A stretch of DNA of 10,987 nucleotides from Baffinella frigidus. Its lineage: Eukaryota > Cryptophyceae > Cryptomonadales > Baffinellaceae. This document shows, one piece after another, positions 1 through 6,636 of this stretch; within the stretch, counting starts at the first letter, position 1, and each line of letters starts with the position of its first letter. The notes beneath the pieces were generated by a model. The model was not told where the DNA came from and did no database searches. It saw only the letters and a program-made list of their open reading frames with translations. A program made the translations under genes and the position numbers. The stretch lies in assembly GCA_026770585.1 (NCBI GenBank), contig MU646313.1:1132689-1143675 (forward strand), given 5' to 3'.

Positions 1-29
<29 letters not shown>
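1..29. repeat. Homopolymer G run at the window edge
   Basis: The first 29 bases are all G, followed directly by TTAGATTCC. The run sits exactly at the sequence end and nothing like it recurs inside the window. A biological G29 tract is possible, but two-colour sequencing chemistry and contig ends commonly give such runs. I treat it as a probable artefact. Confidence 0.9.
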
Positions 30-32
<3 letters not shown>

Positions 33-318
33 GATTCCAGGTACAATGACCTCGGATTGAGGAATAAGAGGCACCCCGAAATCGTACAAGTCTTCCTACG
101 CGGGAGGGGTAGATGTCTTACCCGGCCAACCGCGGACTGATCTTGCGGTTACCGACAGGGTCAAAGTTAATTATGTGTGGGCATTCCAGGCAACTTTTGC
201 CGATTCCAAGGGAAAATGATAGAAAGACGCAGGGAGTAAAATGACATTTAGCTCTCCCGCGTAGTCCCGGAACTGCTCTAGCCCGGAAGATGATACCCCG
301 GGCTCGCGGTACGAATCC
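30..318. other. Non-coding stretch with no recognisable feature
   Basis: I see no credible ORF, RNA gene or strong repeat here. The open frames are short and resemble no known family. It precedes the repeat-rich part of the window. Confidence 0.5.
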
Positions 319-399
319 GTCAACTTCCGACGGAAAGTCAACTTCCGTGAAAGTAGTCCGACGAACTCAACTTGCGGTGTGAAAGTAGTCAGACGAAAC
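319..399. repeat. Short direct repeats (GTCAACTTCCG; GTGAAAGTAGTC)
   Basis: GTCAACTTCCG occurs at about 320 and again at about 337. GTGAAAGTAGTCNGACGAA occurs at 347 and again at 379, a 32-base period. The first motif is a form of the GTCAACTT word found in several repeat families of this window. This looks like remnant transposable-element sequence. Confidence 0.6.
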
Positions 400-433
400 A
401 GCTGCATCGGAGCTAGAGGGCTGCCGGACTATT

Positions 434-540
434 CTCAAGTTAACATGCTGGGTCTGCTGTACAAATCCGTCAACTTTGGAGCGGGGGAAGAGTCCGGGCA
501 AACAACATCGGTGAGCCGAAATAGACTGAGACAGAGCTGG
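434..540 (+). repeat. Dispersed repeat H, copy 1 (truncated)
   Basis: This stretch matches 5685-5790 over its length, including the shared word ACAAATCCGTCAACTTTGGA and the ending GAGACAGAGCTRG. The second copy has a matching CTAGCTCTG end on its left side; this copy lacks it. I therefore read it as a truncated copy of a TIR element. Confidence 0.75.
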
Positions 541-541
541 A

Positions 542-925
542 GGGGTACCTCCGCTCGCTTTCTTCGTGCGCGATCGCAACCTCTTTATGGTAAGGGTGTG
601 TGCACCCTAACCATGAAAGCGTAAGATGAGGGTGGATATGCCATCAGGTCTTCGAATTTACCTTGACATCGGGGTCGGATCCAAACCCGGTCCAAGGTGA
701 AATCGAAGACCTTCCAGGGCACTACTTGAGCGACTAGGGATGGCTGGTGGCTGGGGGTACCTCCGCTCGCTGTCTTCGTGTCCACGATCTTCGTGCGAGC
801 GGTTTCGGTTCGAGGGTCGAGGGTCGAAGCTATGGGAGACTTGGCGCGGTAGATGATACCGCGGCAAGTCTCCGTTAGAGGGCTAGAGGGGCACCTCCGC
901 TCGCTGTCTTCGTGCGCGATCGCAA
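542..925 (+). repeat. Three copies of a ~38-bp repeat (CTCCGCTCGCTNTCTTCGTG)
   Basis: Copies lie at 542-579, 754-780 and 888-925. All share GGGGYACCTCCGCTCGCT followed by NTCTTCGTG; the first and third continue with CGCGATCGCAA. The intervening sequence is unrelated between copies apart from fragments such as GATGATACC. At 810-823 there are two TCGAGGG 7-mers. No gene is supported in this stretch. Confidence 0.7.
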
Positions 926-1111
926 ACTCCCCGCCCTGCCCCACCTGCCGCGCGAGAGTGAGGAAATCAGTTGACTTTCTTGGGAATATATTGGTTACCC
1001 ATAAAATCACGAAGTCCTGGGTGGTGCTGAGTGGAAGCTGATGAGTTTTTTGGACACCCACCTGCCGAGAGACACGTGCCAGCCCGGCCGGCAGGCTAGT
1101 CGCCCCCAGGG

Positions 1112-1114
<3 letters not shown>
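926..1114. other. Non-coding stretch before the GA microsatellite
   Basis: The only repetition seen is CCACCTGCCG near 940 and again near 1059, plus an AGTTGACTTTC word near 969. No coding, RNA or complete mobile feature is supported. Confidence 0.4.

Positions 1115-1168
<54 letters not shown>
1115..1168 (+). repeat. (GA)27 microsatellite
   Basis: Twenty-seven uninterrupted GA units. The serine/leucine and arginine/glutamate runs in frames crossing this tract come only from the dinucleotide repeat. Confidence 0.98.
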
Positions 1169-1172
<4 letters not shown>

Positions 1173-1431
1173 TGTGTTGAAACGGTGACGGCGAAAGAAG
1201 GCAACGCAACCGGTGCGCACCCAAATACGTCCAAAAACGCGTCCCACATGAGTTCACTTAAGGAAGCGCGTCGATAAGTCAACACTCGTTCGCGGGTGGC
1301 GCGGGGTAGGGGAGGGCTCGCAACCTGCCCAAACTGGTCTGCCTCCGGCGCCCACCTTCCCGAGATGGACATGTCCTCGAGGTGCCGCGTCCCTGCGAAC
1401 GAAGGGATGTGATTCAACTTATGACGAACCG

Positions 1432-1519
1432 TAAACTTAACGCGTCCAGAGCCATACACTTAACTCGTTCAGAGCCACAAACTCAACGCGTCCAGAGCCA
1501 TAAACTTAACGCGTCCAGA
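1432..1519 (+). repeat. 23-bp tandem repeat, about 3.8 copies
   Basis: Units start at 1432, 1455, 1478 and 1501 with an exact 23-base period. The consensus is close to TAAACTTAACGCGTCCAGAG plus CCA. The second unit is the most diverged (CTCGTTCAGAG) and the last is incomplete. The array ends about 38 bases before MITE L copy 1. Confidence 0.9.
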
Positions 1520-1556
1520 GAGGGCTCGAAATGAAGGTTCCGCGAACGTTGCGACT

Positions 1557-1695
1557 ACCACACGGTGGGCCACGAAGGTTTCAGATCCGCTAGATTTCGC
1601 GGTAACGTGACCAAATCTGCATGAGAAAATCCTTAAAGTTAACTGTCCCATGGGCAAGTTGACTTTTGACGAAAGGTCCGTAGTCTACTCACCCT
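1557..1695 (-). mobile_element. MITE family L, copy 1 (inverted relative to copy 2)
   Basis: The reverse complement of this segment aligns with 2807-2946. Shared words include GGGACAGTTAACTTTAAGGA and TTTGGTCACG. The end beginning ACCACACGGTGGGC is intact and the other end (near 1683-1695) has diverged. The length, about 140 bases, equals that of copy 2. It has no coding capacity, as expected for a non-autonomous element, and carries AAGTTGACTTTTGAC at 1657-1670. Confidence 0.8.
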
Positions 1696-1696
1696 T

Positions 1697-2032
1697 AAGA
1701 TACCTGTGCAGAGGCGGTTCTGGACCAAGCCGCCGCCGCCCGGAGAAGAAGCGCGCACGCACACGAAATGCACCCCCGTCGCTGGAGTGTGTGGGGCACA
1801 CCGTCACGTCCCCGCCCAGTGTGTTGGGCACACTCAAGCGTGTCGGGCACACTCAAGTGAGTGTTGCGCATACTCACTATGTGTGTTGTACACACCATCA
1901 CGTCCCTGCCCCAGTGTGGTGGGTACACTCCAAGAAGATACCTGTGTAGAGGCGGTTCTGGACGAAGCCCCCCCCGCCCGGAGAGGAAGCGCGCACACAC
2001 ACGAAATGCACCTCCGTCGTCGTGTAGTGCCC
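1697..2032 (+). repeat. Direct repeat P: copies at 1697-1782 and 1935-2022
   Basis: Two copies of an ~86-base repeat starting AAGATACCTGTG and continuing through AGAGGCGGTTCTGGAC, a C-rich stretch, and GCGCACNCACACGAAATGCA. They lie 238 bases apart with the small-palindrome array between them. Both contain a poly-C/CCG tract that differs between copies. Confidence 0.85.
1788..1930. repeat. Array of six short imperfect palindromes (GTGT...ACAC)
   Basis: Six hairpin-capable units lie in a row: 1789-1801 (GTGTG, 3-base loop, CACAC), 1818-1834 (AGTGTG, 5-base loop, CACACT), 1840-1852, 1859-1875 (GAGTGTTGCGCATACTC), 1881-1895 (GTGTGTTGTACACAC) and 1913-1929 (AGTGTGGTGGGTACACT). The central bases vary while the arms stay complementary. 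I do not recognise a known element. Confidence 0.75.
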
Positions 2033-2222
2033 TGCCGGGTCCACGCCAGGTCACCAAGTGGGGATTTCAAACGCAACGATTCGCGCTAAAAGTGCTTCGT
2101 GGTACAAATGAAACGTTGTAGCGCCGTTCAACAGCTCCAATTCCGGGAGAAGCCCCCCCAGCCCGTGCGCACGCACACGAAATGCACCTCCGTCGTCGTG
2201 TAGTGCCCTGCCGGGTAACGTT
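2033..2222 (+). repeat. Direct repeat Q+R, copy 1
   Basis: A ~190-base block repeated at 2491-2681, offset 458 bases, with only a few mismatches. It starts TGCCGGGTCCACGCCAGG, includes ATTCGCGCTAAAAGTGCTT and a C7 tract, and ends with sub-repeat R (CACACGAAATGCACCTCCGT then CGTCGTGTAG). Confidence 0.9.
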
Positions 2223-2320
2223 TAAGGATTAGGTGAAACCCGCGATAGGGTGGCCATCTCGGCTGCGATCCTGCTGCCGGCGTCGGTATCTCTGCCTCAA
2301 CCCTTCACCCTAGAGCCATT

Positions 2321-2373
2321 TTCGTGCGCACGCACACACGAAATGCGCCTCCGTCGTCGTGTAGTGCCCTGCC
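2321..2373 (+). repeat. Extra copy of sub-repeat R
   Basis: A stand-alone copy of CGCACACACGAAATGC...CGTCGTCGTGTAGTGCCCTGCC. Other copies lie near 1990-2040, 2160-2216 and 2618-2674. In most copies ACACGA and TCGTGT are complementary ends around 15 bases, so each could fold into a small hairpin. Confidence 0.8.
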
Positions 2374-2392
2374 AGATGCAGGGTGTAAGAAT

Positions 2393-2490
2393 GAGGGCTC
2401 AAGTCACCGCAGGATAGGTTAAGTCATAGGGAAGTGCTCTTTCCCGGCATTTAAATCGTAAGGATTGGGGATCAGGGTCTAGGCAGAGAC
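2393..2490 (+). repeat. Direct repeat T, copy 1 (copy 2 at about 2690-2775)
   Basis: The words TCACCGCAGGATAGGTT, CTCTTTCCCG and TAGGCAGAGA occur in the same order here and at 2690-2775, with an ~11-base deletion in the second copy. With P, Q and R this makes 1697-2775 a modular repeat block. Confidence 0.7.
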
Positions 2491-2681
2491 TGCCGGGTCC
2501 ACGCCAGGTCACCAAGTGGGGATTTCAAACGCAACGATTCGCGCTAAAAGTGCTTTGTGGTACAAATGAAACGTTGTAGCGCCGGTCAACGGCTCCAATT
2601 CCGGGAGAAGCCCCCCCTTGCCCGTGCACACGCACACAAAATGCACCTCCGTCGTCGTGTAGCTCCCTGCCGGGTGGGCGT
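2491..2681 (+). repeat. Direct repeat Q+R, copy 2
   Basis: Second copy of the block at 2033-2222, differing at scattered single positions (CTTTGTGG for CTTCGTGG, for example). Such high identity suggests a recent segmental duplication or gene-conversion event. Confidence 0.9.
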
Positions 2682-2806
2682 TTGAGAATTGGGGTTAACA
2701 TCACCGCAGGATAGGTTTGAGTCACTCTTTCCCGACAAATTTAAAAATTGGGGTGTAGGGTTTAGGCAGAGAAATGACGCCAGTTTCAGCAGTCGGGTCG
2801 CAGCCA

Positions 2807-2946
2807 ACCACACGGTGTACTACGAACCTTTCATCAAGGGTCAACTTGCCTTGGGACAGTTAACTTTAAGGATTTTCTGGTGCAATTTGGTCACGCAACA
2901 CCCTGAATTCCAGCCCCAACGAACCCCTCGTAGCCCACCGTGTGGT
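2807..2946 (+). mobile_element. MITE family L, copy 2
   Basis: A 140-base element with terminal inverted repeats: ACCACACGGTGTACTACGAA on the left against the reverse complement of TAGCCCACCGTGTGGT on the right. It contains GGTCAACTTG (2839) and AGTTAACTT (2859). With the inverted copy at 1557-1695 it brackets the modular repeat block. Confidence 0.85.
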
Positions 2947-3014
2947 CGTTCCGCGGCGGGCCCGTCGGCAGCATCCTTCCTCACACGGGCTTAGCGAAAA
3001 GGTGCCGTGCGCCC

Positions 3015-3063
3015 CTAGAAGGGCTTCTTTTCCTAGTGAGAGGCTAGGGCCCTGTCCTTCTAG
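3015..3063. repeat. Small inverted repeat CTAGAAGG / CCTTCTAG
   Basis: Perfect 8-base arms at 3015-3022 and 3056-3063. This is a minor structure and may be an old element remnant. Confidence 0.5.
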
Positions 3064-3090
3064 ATAGAGAATCGAAAGATACTAATAGGG

Positions 3091-3239
3091 TAATGGACTA
3101 ACAATGGGGTAGTTAGGCCCACGGCATTGCCTAGGACCTCCTACTGTAGGCCAAACTCCTACGATTTTTTGGTCATAGGAGCCCTACGGCCTACGGTAGG
3201 CAATACCGTAGGCCTAACTACCCCATTTTTAGTCCGTTA
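3091..3239. mobile_element. Foldback element family A/D, copy A
   Basis: The 149-base element begins TAATGGACTAACAATGGGG and ends with the reverse complement of TAACGGACTAAAAATGGGG. Both continue inward with GTAGTTAGGCC. The arms contain CCTACNGTAGG at 3140-3150 and 3190-3200. Compared with copy D (6820-6969), the right arm lacks about 10 bases (AGGTCCTAGG), so the two arms are unequal. There is no ORF. Confidence 0.9.
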
Positions 3240-3359
3240 GCCAATGAATACCTCGCACCGACAAGATCGCGTGAGCGCTCGTCAATCCCCAAAACCTTAA
3301 ACGAATAACACCCCCGGCACCCGGCACGCTCGCAAGGCACTCTCCTCCCACCAACCCCC

Positions 3360-3461
3360 ACGGGAGGACCAAACCCTTTTTCGGGGGGTCTGCCCAAGCT
3401 TTTTCGGGGGGTCTGCCCAAGCAAAACCAAGGTTTTGAAATCAACGATTTGGTCCTCCCGT
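3360..3461. mobile_element. Possible TIR element M with an internal 23-bp duplication
   Basis: Perfect 14-base inverted arms, ACGGGAGGACCAAA at 3360-3373 and its complement at 3448-3461, enclose a perfect tandem duplication of a 23-base unit (3376-3398 and 3399-3421, CTTTTTCGGGGGGTCTGCCC plus AAG). Only one copy is present, so classing it as mobile is an inference. Confidence 0.55.
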
Positions 3462-3649
3462 AATCGCCCTGCGCGTCCTTAAAAGTATCTAAGAGCAGAA
3501 ATTCAGCACACAAGAGCGAATAGAAAGCCTTTAGGGCGAGCCAGGAAAAACTCAGGGAGAGCTAGAAGACCTGTGACGATCAACATAGGGGCCTCTGGTG
3601 TGAAGGTGCCTTTGAATTCGGCCAAAATGTGAGATATAATCTACTAGGT

Positions 3650-3795
3650 GGCGGGACTACCACGCCAGAGCCTTGGAAGTGGTCGCCAAAAGTCAATTTC
3701 CCCTCAAGGCAGTGGTTTTCAAAAGTCAAAGATCCTTTTATCAGAAAGGTTTTAAAAAATTCAACACCCTCATCCACTCTGGCGTGGTAGTGCCT
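3650..3795 (+). mobile_element. MITE family I, copy 1
   Basis: Terminal inverted repeats GGCGGGACTACCACGCCAGAG and the complement of CTCTGGCGTGGTAGTGCC delimit about 146 bases. The interior has GGTCGCCAAAAGTCAATTTC and TTTTCAAAAGTCAA. A diverged copy lies at 7503-7643, immediately upstream of the WD40 gene. Family O repeats begin at its right end. Confidence 0.85.
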
Positions 3796-3907
3796 GAGAC
3801 GATGAAGTCGCCATGGGCGTCCTTGCACTGCCCTTCCAGCAGGTCTGAGACCACTCATTTCGGGGCTGTACGTGACCAAAACAACGGGATTCCCCATAAA
3901 TTCCATC

Positions 3908-4038
3908 TGGGAACATACCGGAATCTGTCCACATAAAGAGGCGTAAGATAGCATCATTGTATGCCTAAAATAGCATATACACCCTTATCGTCGGCGTCGG
4001 AAGCCTAAGATAGCGGGACCGATTCTGTCGTGTTCCGA
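3908..4038 (+). mobile_element. TIR element family K, copy 1
   Basis: It aligns with 6637-6767. The ends are GGGAACATACCGGAATCTG and the complement of GATTCTGTCGTGTTCC. The interior has three spaced copies of GCSTAARATAGC (near 3941, 3963 and 4003), conserved in position in the second copy. It is inserted among the family O repeats. Confidence 0.75.
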
Positions 4039-4380
4039 AATTAAATTACAGACCTGAGACGATGAAGTCGCCATGGGCGTCCTTGCCCTCCCCTTCCAGC
4101 AGGTCTGAGACCACTCATTTCGGGACTGACACCACTCATTTCGGGGCTGCACGTGACCAAAAACAAACGGGATTTGTACTTGGCCAAAAAAACGGGGGAA
4201 ATGTGACCAAAAAAACGGGATATGTACGTGACCAGACATTACAGACCTGAGACGATGAAGGTGCCCTGCGCGTCCTTGCCCTGCCCCTCCAGCAGGTCTG
4301 AGACCACTCCTTTCGGGACTGACACCACTCATTTCGGGGCTCAACGTGTCTAAAAAACGGGAATTCCCAGAAATTACTGT

Positions 4381-4425
4381 CCCCCGATGTCCCTACGCGA
4401 TTGCCTACAGTAGGGTCCCAGGTCG
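4381..4425. repeat. Degenerate remnant of the CCTACNGTAGG core
   Basis: CCCTACGCGATTGCCTACAG followed by TAGGGTCCCAGG resembles the core of elements A, B and D. It contains CCTACAGTAGG at 4404-4414. No matching TIRs remain around it. Confidence 0.55.
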
Positions 4426-4663
4426 TATCGTTCAGGGGTCATTCGAAGTCCCTTCGAAGCCAGTTAGCTCATTTCGGGAGTGAGACCTGAGACGATGAAA
4501 TCGCCCTGGGCCTGAGACGATGAAGTCGCCCTGGCCAGAAATTAGCAATCAAAACGGGATTTCCCAGAAATTAGTCATTCACATTACAGACCTGAGACGA
4601 TGAAGTCGCCCTGGGCGTCCTTGCCCTGCCCTTCCAGCAAGTCTCCCACCGCGAAGTTGAACC

Positions 4664-4691
4664 GGATCTGCGATCCAAGGGGGTCACGTTT
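4664..4691 (+). repeat. 28-bp direct repeat, copy 1 (copy 2 at 5034-5061)
   Basis: The two copies are identical over 28 bases, from GGATCTGCGATCCAAGG to GTCACGTTT. Each contains the small palindrome GGATC-TGC-GATCC. A partial copy, GGGGTCACGTTTCCATCCTC, lies at 4945-4964. They flank the CT microsatellite and the first family G element. Confidence 0.85.
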
Positions 4692-4702
4692 CCATCCTCG
4701 CG

Positions 4703-4706
<4 letters not shown>

Positions 4707-4739
<33 letters not shown>

Positions 4740-4820
4740 GCTCGCTCGCTCGCCCTCTCTCTCGCTCGCTTGCCCTGTCTCTCGCTCGCTCGCCCTCTCT
4801 CTCTCCCCCTCCCCCTCTCC
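4707..4820 (+). repeat. (CT)14 and compound CT/CTCG microsatellite
   Basis: Fourteen uninterrupted CT units (4707-4734) are followed by alternating CTCGCTCGC and CCCTCTCTC blocks and then CCCCCT units. It is a pyrimidine-rich tract on the plus strand. The serine/leucine-rich open frames across it are artefacts. Confidence 0.95.
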
Positions 4821-4824
4821 TTTT

Positions 4825-4942
4825 CTAGCTCTATCTGCGTAACTGGGCTCGCCATAAATATATTTTGGGCTCGCCATAAATATGTTTCAGCTGAAGTTTT
4901 GTACCAGAGTTCCTGCTCTAAATCTCTTTCATAAGGAGCCCA
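4825..4942 (+). mobile_element. TIR element family G, copy 1 (right end worn)
   Basis: It starts CTAGCTCTATCTGCG, then AACTGGGCTCGCCATAAATA, and ends ATAAGGAGCCCA, the complement of TGGGCTC. The GGGCTCGCCATAAATAT segment is duplicated in tandem near 4846-4883. GAAGTTTTGTACCAGAGTTC is shared with the copy at 5062-5179. Confidence 0.75.
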
Positions 4943-5061
4943 ATGGGGTCACGTTTCCATCCTCTCCAAAGTTGACGCATGTGTGCCGCAAAATCAAAAT
5001 GTCGATGCAGATCTCCTAACCCGAAGCTGGAGTGGATCTGCGATCCAAGGGGGTCACGTTT

Positions 5062-5179
5062 CTAGCTCTGTCTTTGAAAACTGGGCTCGCCATAAATATG
5101 TTGTGGTTGAAGTTTTGTACCAGAGTTCCTGCTGTAAATCTCTTTTATAAGGAGCCCAGTTTTACTGAGGCAGAGCTAG
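5062..5179 (+). mobile_element. TIR element family G, copy 2
   Basis: The ends are complementary in two steps: CTAGCTCTG against CAGAGCTAG (outer), and AAAACTGGGCTC against GAGCCCAGTTTT (inner). The element is about 118 bases. The outer step is also the end sequence of family H (5659-5791). It has no coding capacity. Confidence 0.8.
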
Positions 5180-5200
5180 GTTATGTACCAAGAGGGAACG

Positions 5201-5412
5201 TAAAATAGATGTGTGCGAGGTATAACTACACGTGTGGCTACACATTTTAAGGGTTAAAAATAGACAGTCTCCTATCTAGCCTTCATTTCTACTCCCCTTG
5301 ATACACCAAAATCGGATCGGAGATCCCCGAAAACGTGTTCATCAATGAATACTCGTCCGGATGAGATCGAAGGGGTTTAAAATAGATGTGTGGAGCGTAC
5401 AACTACATGTGA
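5201..5412 (+). repeat. Direct repeats flanking element J copy 1
   Basis: TAAAATAGATGTGTG followed by a nearly matching CGTATAACTACACGTG occurs at about 5202-5234 and 5379-5411, on either side of 5247-5369. GTACCANGARGGAA lies just before the first copy and just after the second. The arrangement suggests an insertion between duplicated sequence, or an older nested repeat. Confidence 0.6.
5247..5369 (-). mobile_element. TIR element family J, copy 1 (inverted, one end missing)
   Basis: The reverse complement aligns with the left and central parts of 6420-6588: GATCTCATCCGGACGAGTAT, TTTTCGGGGATCTCCG, TTTGGTGTATC and GACTGTC. The second terminal repeat of the full element is absent here. Confidence 0.8.
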
Positions 5413-5470
5413 TTTGGTTTGTACCAGGAAGGAAATTAAAATAGGAAGCCGTACGAGGCCGACCAATGAG

Positions 5471-5604
5471 CTCATCCAGGAACAAGTATTTTTCTTTTAA
5501 AAAATCTGCACGAAAATCACTACACAATTGCTCCGGGTGTGACCCGGTGTGTAGTAACTTCCATTGCCAGCTTTTAAAAGAAAGATACGTGTTCCCGGAT
5601 GAGA
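5471..5604. mobile_element. Foldback element family C
   Basis: An almost complete palindrome. The ends are CTCATCCAGGAACAAGTAT and the complement of ATACGTGTTCCCGGATGAG, continuing with TTTCTTTTAAAA. The centre is the perfect hairpin CCGGGT-GTG-ACCCGG (5533-5547). The subterminal word ACTACACA is shared with element F. A 104-residue minus-strand frame crossing it is not considered real. Confidence 0.9.
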
Positions 5605-5658
5605 GTGGACGCTGAGGACACGCGGAGGGGTGAGCGTTGCAGGGTGCAGTGAGCACAT

Positions 5659-5791
5659 CCTAGCTCTGCCTCACCCGGGGTTTCCCAAGTTGACATGTTG
5701 GGCGTGCGGTACAAATCCGTCAACTTTGGAGCGGGAAAGAGCCCGGGCTCACCAAATTGGTGGGGCCAAATAGACTTGAGACAGAGCTAGC
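5659..5791 (+). mobile_element. TIR element family H, copy 2
   Basis: It is bounded by CCTAGCTCTGCCTCA and the complement of TTGAGACAGAGCTAGCC. The interior matches 434-540. It carries AAGTTGAC at 5687 and GTCAACTTTGG at 5719, which are themselves inverted repeats. Confidence 0.8.
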
Positions 5792-5800
5792 CATCGGCGG

Positions 5801-5946
5801 CTTTATCCGGGGAAATCTATTTTTCTTTCATTTGATGGCAATGAAAATTACTACACAGTTCGCTCTTTCCAGTAATATTAAAGCAGTCGTGTGGTAATTT
5901 TCATTGGAACCAAATGAAAGAAAAATAGGTTTCCCCGGATAAGGCT
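5801..5946. mobile_element. Foldback element family C/F, copy F
   Basis: Long arms: CTTTATCCGGGGAAATCTAT, TTTTCTTTCATTTG and CAATGAAAATTACTACACA, mirrored at 5888-5946 with few mismatches. The loop is about 30 bases. The order of words (ATCCGGG, TTTCTTT, AATGAAA, ACTACACA) is the same as in C, so the two belong to one superfamily. Confidence 0.9.
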
Positions 5947-6052
5947 GGGCAGCGTGGCGGCAAGAGTGCCGAGGGAGGGGTGGAATAGGGCACAGCGCTG
6001 AGATGAGACAGATCCGGGAACGCCTAGCGGAGGGGAGCGAGGTGAGTCGTAA

Positions 6053-6210
6053 AACCCCTGGAAAGTTCGGTAGTTTCTCCTACGGCATTGCCTAGGACCT
6101 CCTACCGTAGGCCAACATCCTAGGACATTTTGGTCCTGGGAGCCCTACGGCCTACGGTAGGTAGGTCCTGCCTAAATCCGTAGGGAAACTTCCGAACTTT
6201 CCAGGGGGTT
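6053..6210. mobile_element. Foldback element B (A/D-type core, different termini)
   Basis: The termini are AACCCCTGGAAAGTTCGG and the complement of CCGAACTTTCCAGGGGGTT, unlike the AATGGGGTAGTTAGG termini of A and D. The core (CCTACGGCATTGCCTAGGAC, then CTCCTACCGTAGGCC, and its inverted counterpart) is nearly the same as in A and D. CCTACNGTAGG is at 6101-6111 and 6151-6161. Confidence 0.9.
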
Positions 6211-6239
6211 CCCTATGAAGGTGCCCGCCAGCCCCGCAC

Positions 6240-6402
6240 TGCACTCCGAGCCACAAGATTTCAGCCAAGTCAACCAGCTCACCTAAGTCAACTTTCCCCT
6301 GTTTTCGTTTAGATGGACCTGGCCACCATGGACGGCATTTGACTTAAGGCGCTGGCTTTCAGGGGGAGTTGACTTAGGCGAAATGTTCTGACTCCGAGTG
6401 CA
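6240..6402. mobile_element. TIR element N
   Basis: The ends TGCACTCCGAGCCACAAGATT and the complement of AATGTTCTGACTCCGAGTGCA are imperfect inverted repeats about 163 bases apart. Each half holds two AAGTCAAC-type words: 6267 and 6285 on the left, and 6338 and 6367 in complement on the right. Only one copy is in the window. Confidence 0.75.
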
Positions 6403-6419
6403 CTGGCGTGACCCCTCGC

Positions 6420-6588
6420 GGATCTCATCCGGACGAGTATTCATAATGAATACGATTTCGGGGATCTCCGGCCCGAATTTGGTGTATCTTAAGGCTCTAA
6501 ATGAAGTCTAAATAAACGACTGTCTTATTTATACCCTTAAGATACACCAGAATCGTATTCATTATGGATACTCGGCGGGATTAGATCC
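6420..6588 (+). mobile_element. TIR element family J, copy 2 (complete)
   Basis: The left arm is GGATCTCATCCGGACGAGTA then TTCATAATGAATACGATT; the right arm is its complement ending CGGGATTAGATCC. The inner arms TTTGGTGTATCTTAAG and CTTAAGATACACCAG also pair. The left arm has an extra ~25 bases (CGGGGATCTCCGG region) with no partner. An inverted partial copy is at 5247-5369. Confidence 0.9.
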
Positions 6589-6636
6589 ATGGTGTCAGGG
6601 TTCGCATTCCCCTTCAACTGGAGTGATGATTTCATC

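Larger units (their letters stand above)
3793..4645 (+). repeat. Repeat family O, six copies (CCTGAGACGATGAA)
   Basis: Copies begin at about 3793, 4051, 4244, 4484, 4511 and 4589. The full form runs CCTGAGACGATGAAGTCGCC, GGGCGTCCTTGCC, CAGCAGGTCTGAGACCACTC, ATTTCGGG, then an A-rich tract ending ACGGGA. The fourth and fifth copies are short. Three are preceded by ATTACAGA. Open frames crossing it, mostly on the minus strand, share peptides only because the DNA is repeated. Confidence 0.85.

Noticed and set aside
808-831. GGTTCGAGGGTCG, resembling a tRNA T-arm
   Set aside because: No acceptor stem, D-arm or anticodon arm could be placed around it. It is part of a TCGAGGG duplication.
585-1247. 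A 220-codon minus-strand frame, and overlapping frames near 1007-1459
   Set aside because: Much of each consists of Ser/Leu runs produced by the (GA)27 tract. The rest has no recognisable motif and overlaps known repeats.
1695-2813. Several frames sharing peptides such as LHDDGGAF on the minus strand
   Set aside because: The shared peptides are translations of sub-repeat R and occur in different frames with stops between them. There is no sign of selection on protein.
3580-4344. Two minus-strand frames with similar peptides (about 120 codons each)
   Set aside because: The similarity comes from the repeated DNA of family O and from MITE I. No domain is recognisable.
3793-4645. A CRISPR-like array suggested by the repeated CCTGAGACGATGAA blocks
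   Set aside because: Spacing is irregular (about 27 to 258 bases), the repeats extend beyond the block into shared flanks, and the context is eukaryotic.
4584-4877. Glu/Arg- or Ser/Leu-rich frames on both strands
   Set aside because: They are translations of the CT/CTCG microsatellite and flanking repeats.
5342-5656. A 104-codon minus-strand frame
   Set aside because: It runs straight through foldback element C and part of element J, and its composition fits translated repeat DNA.
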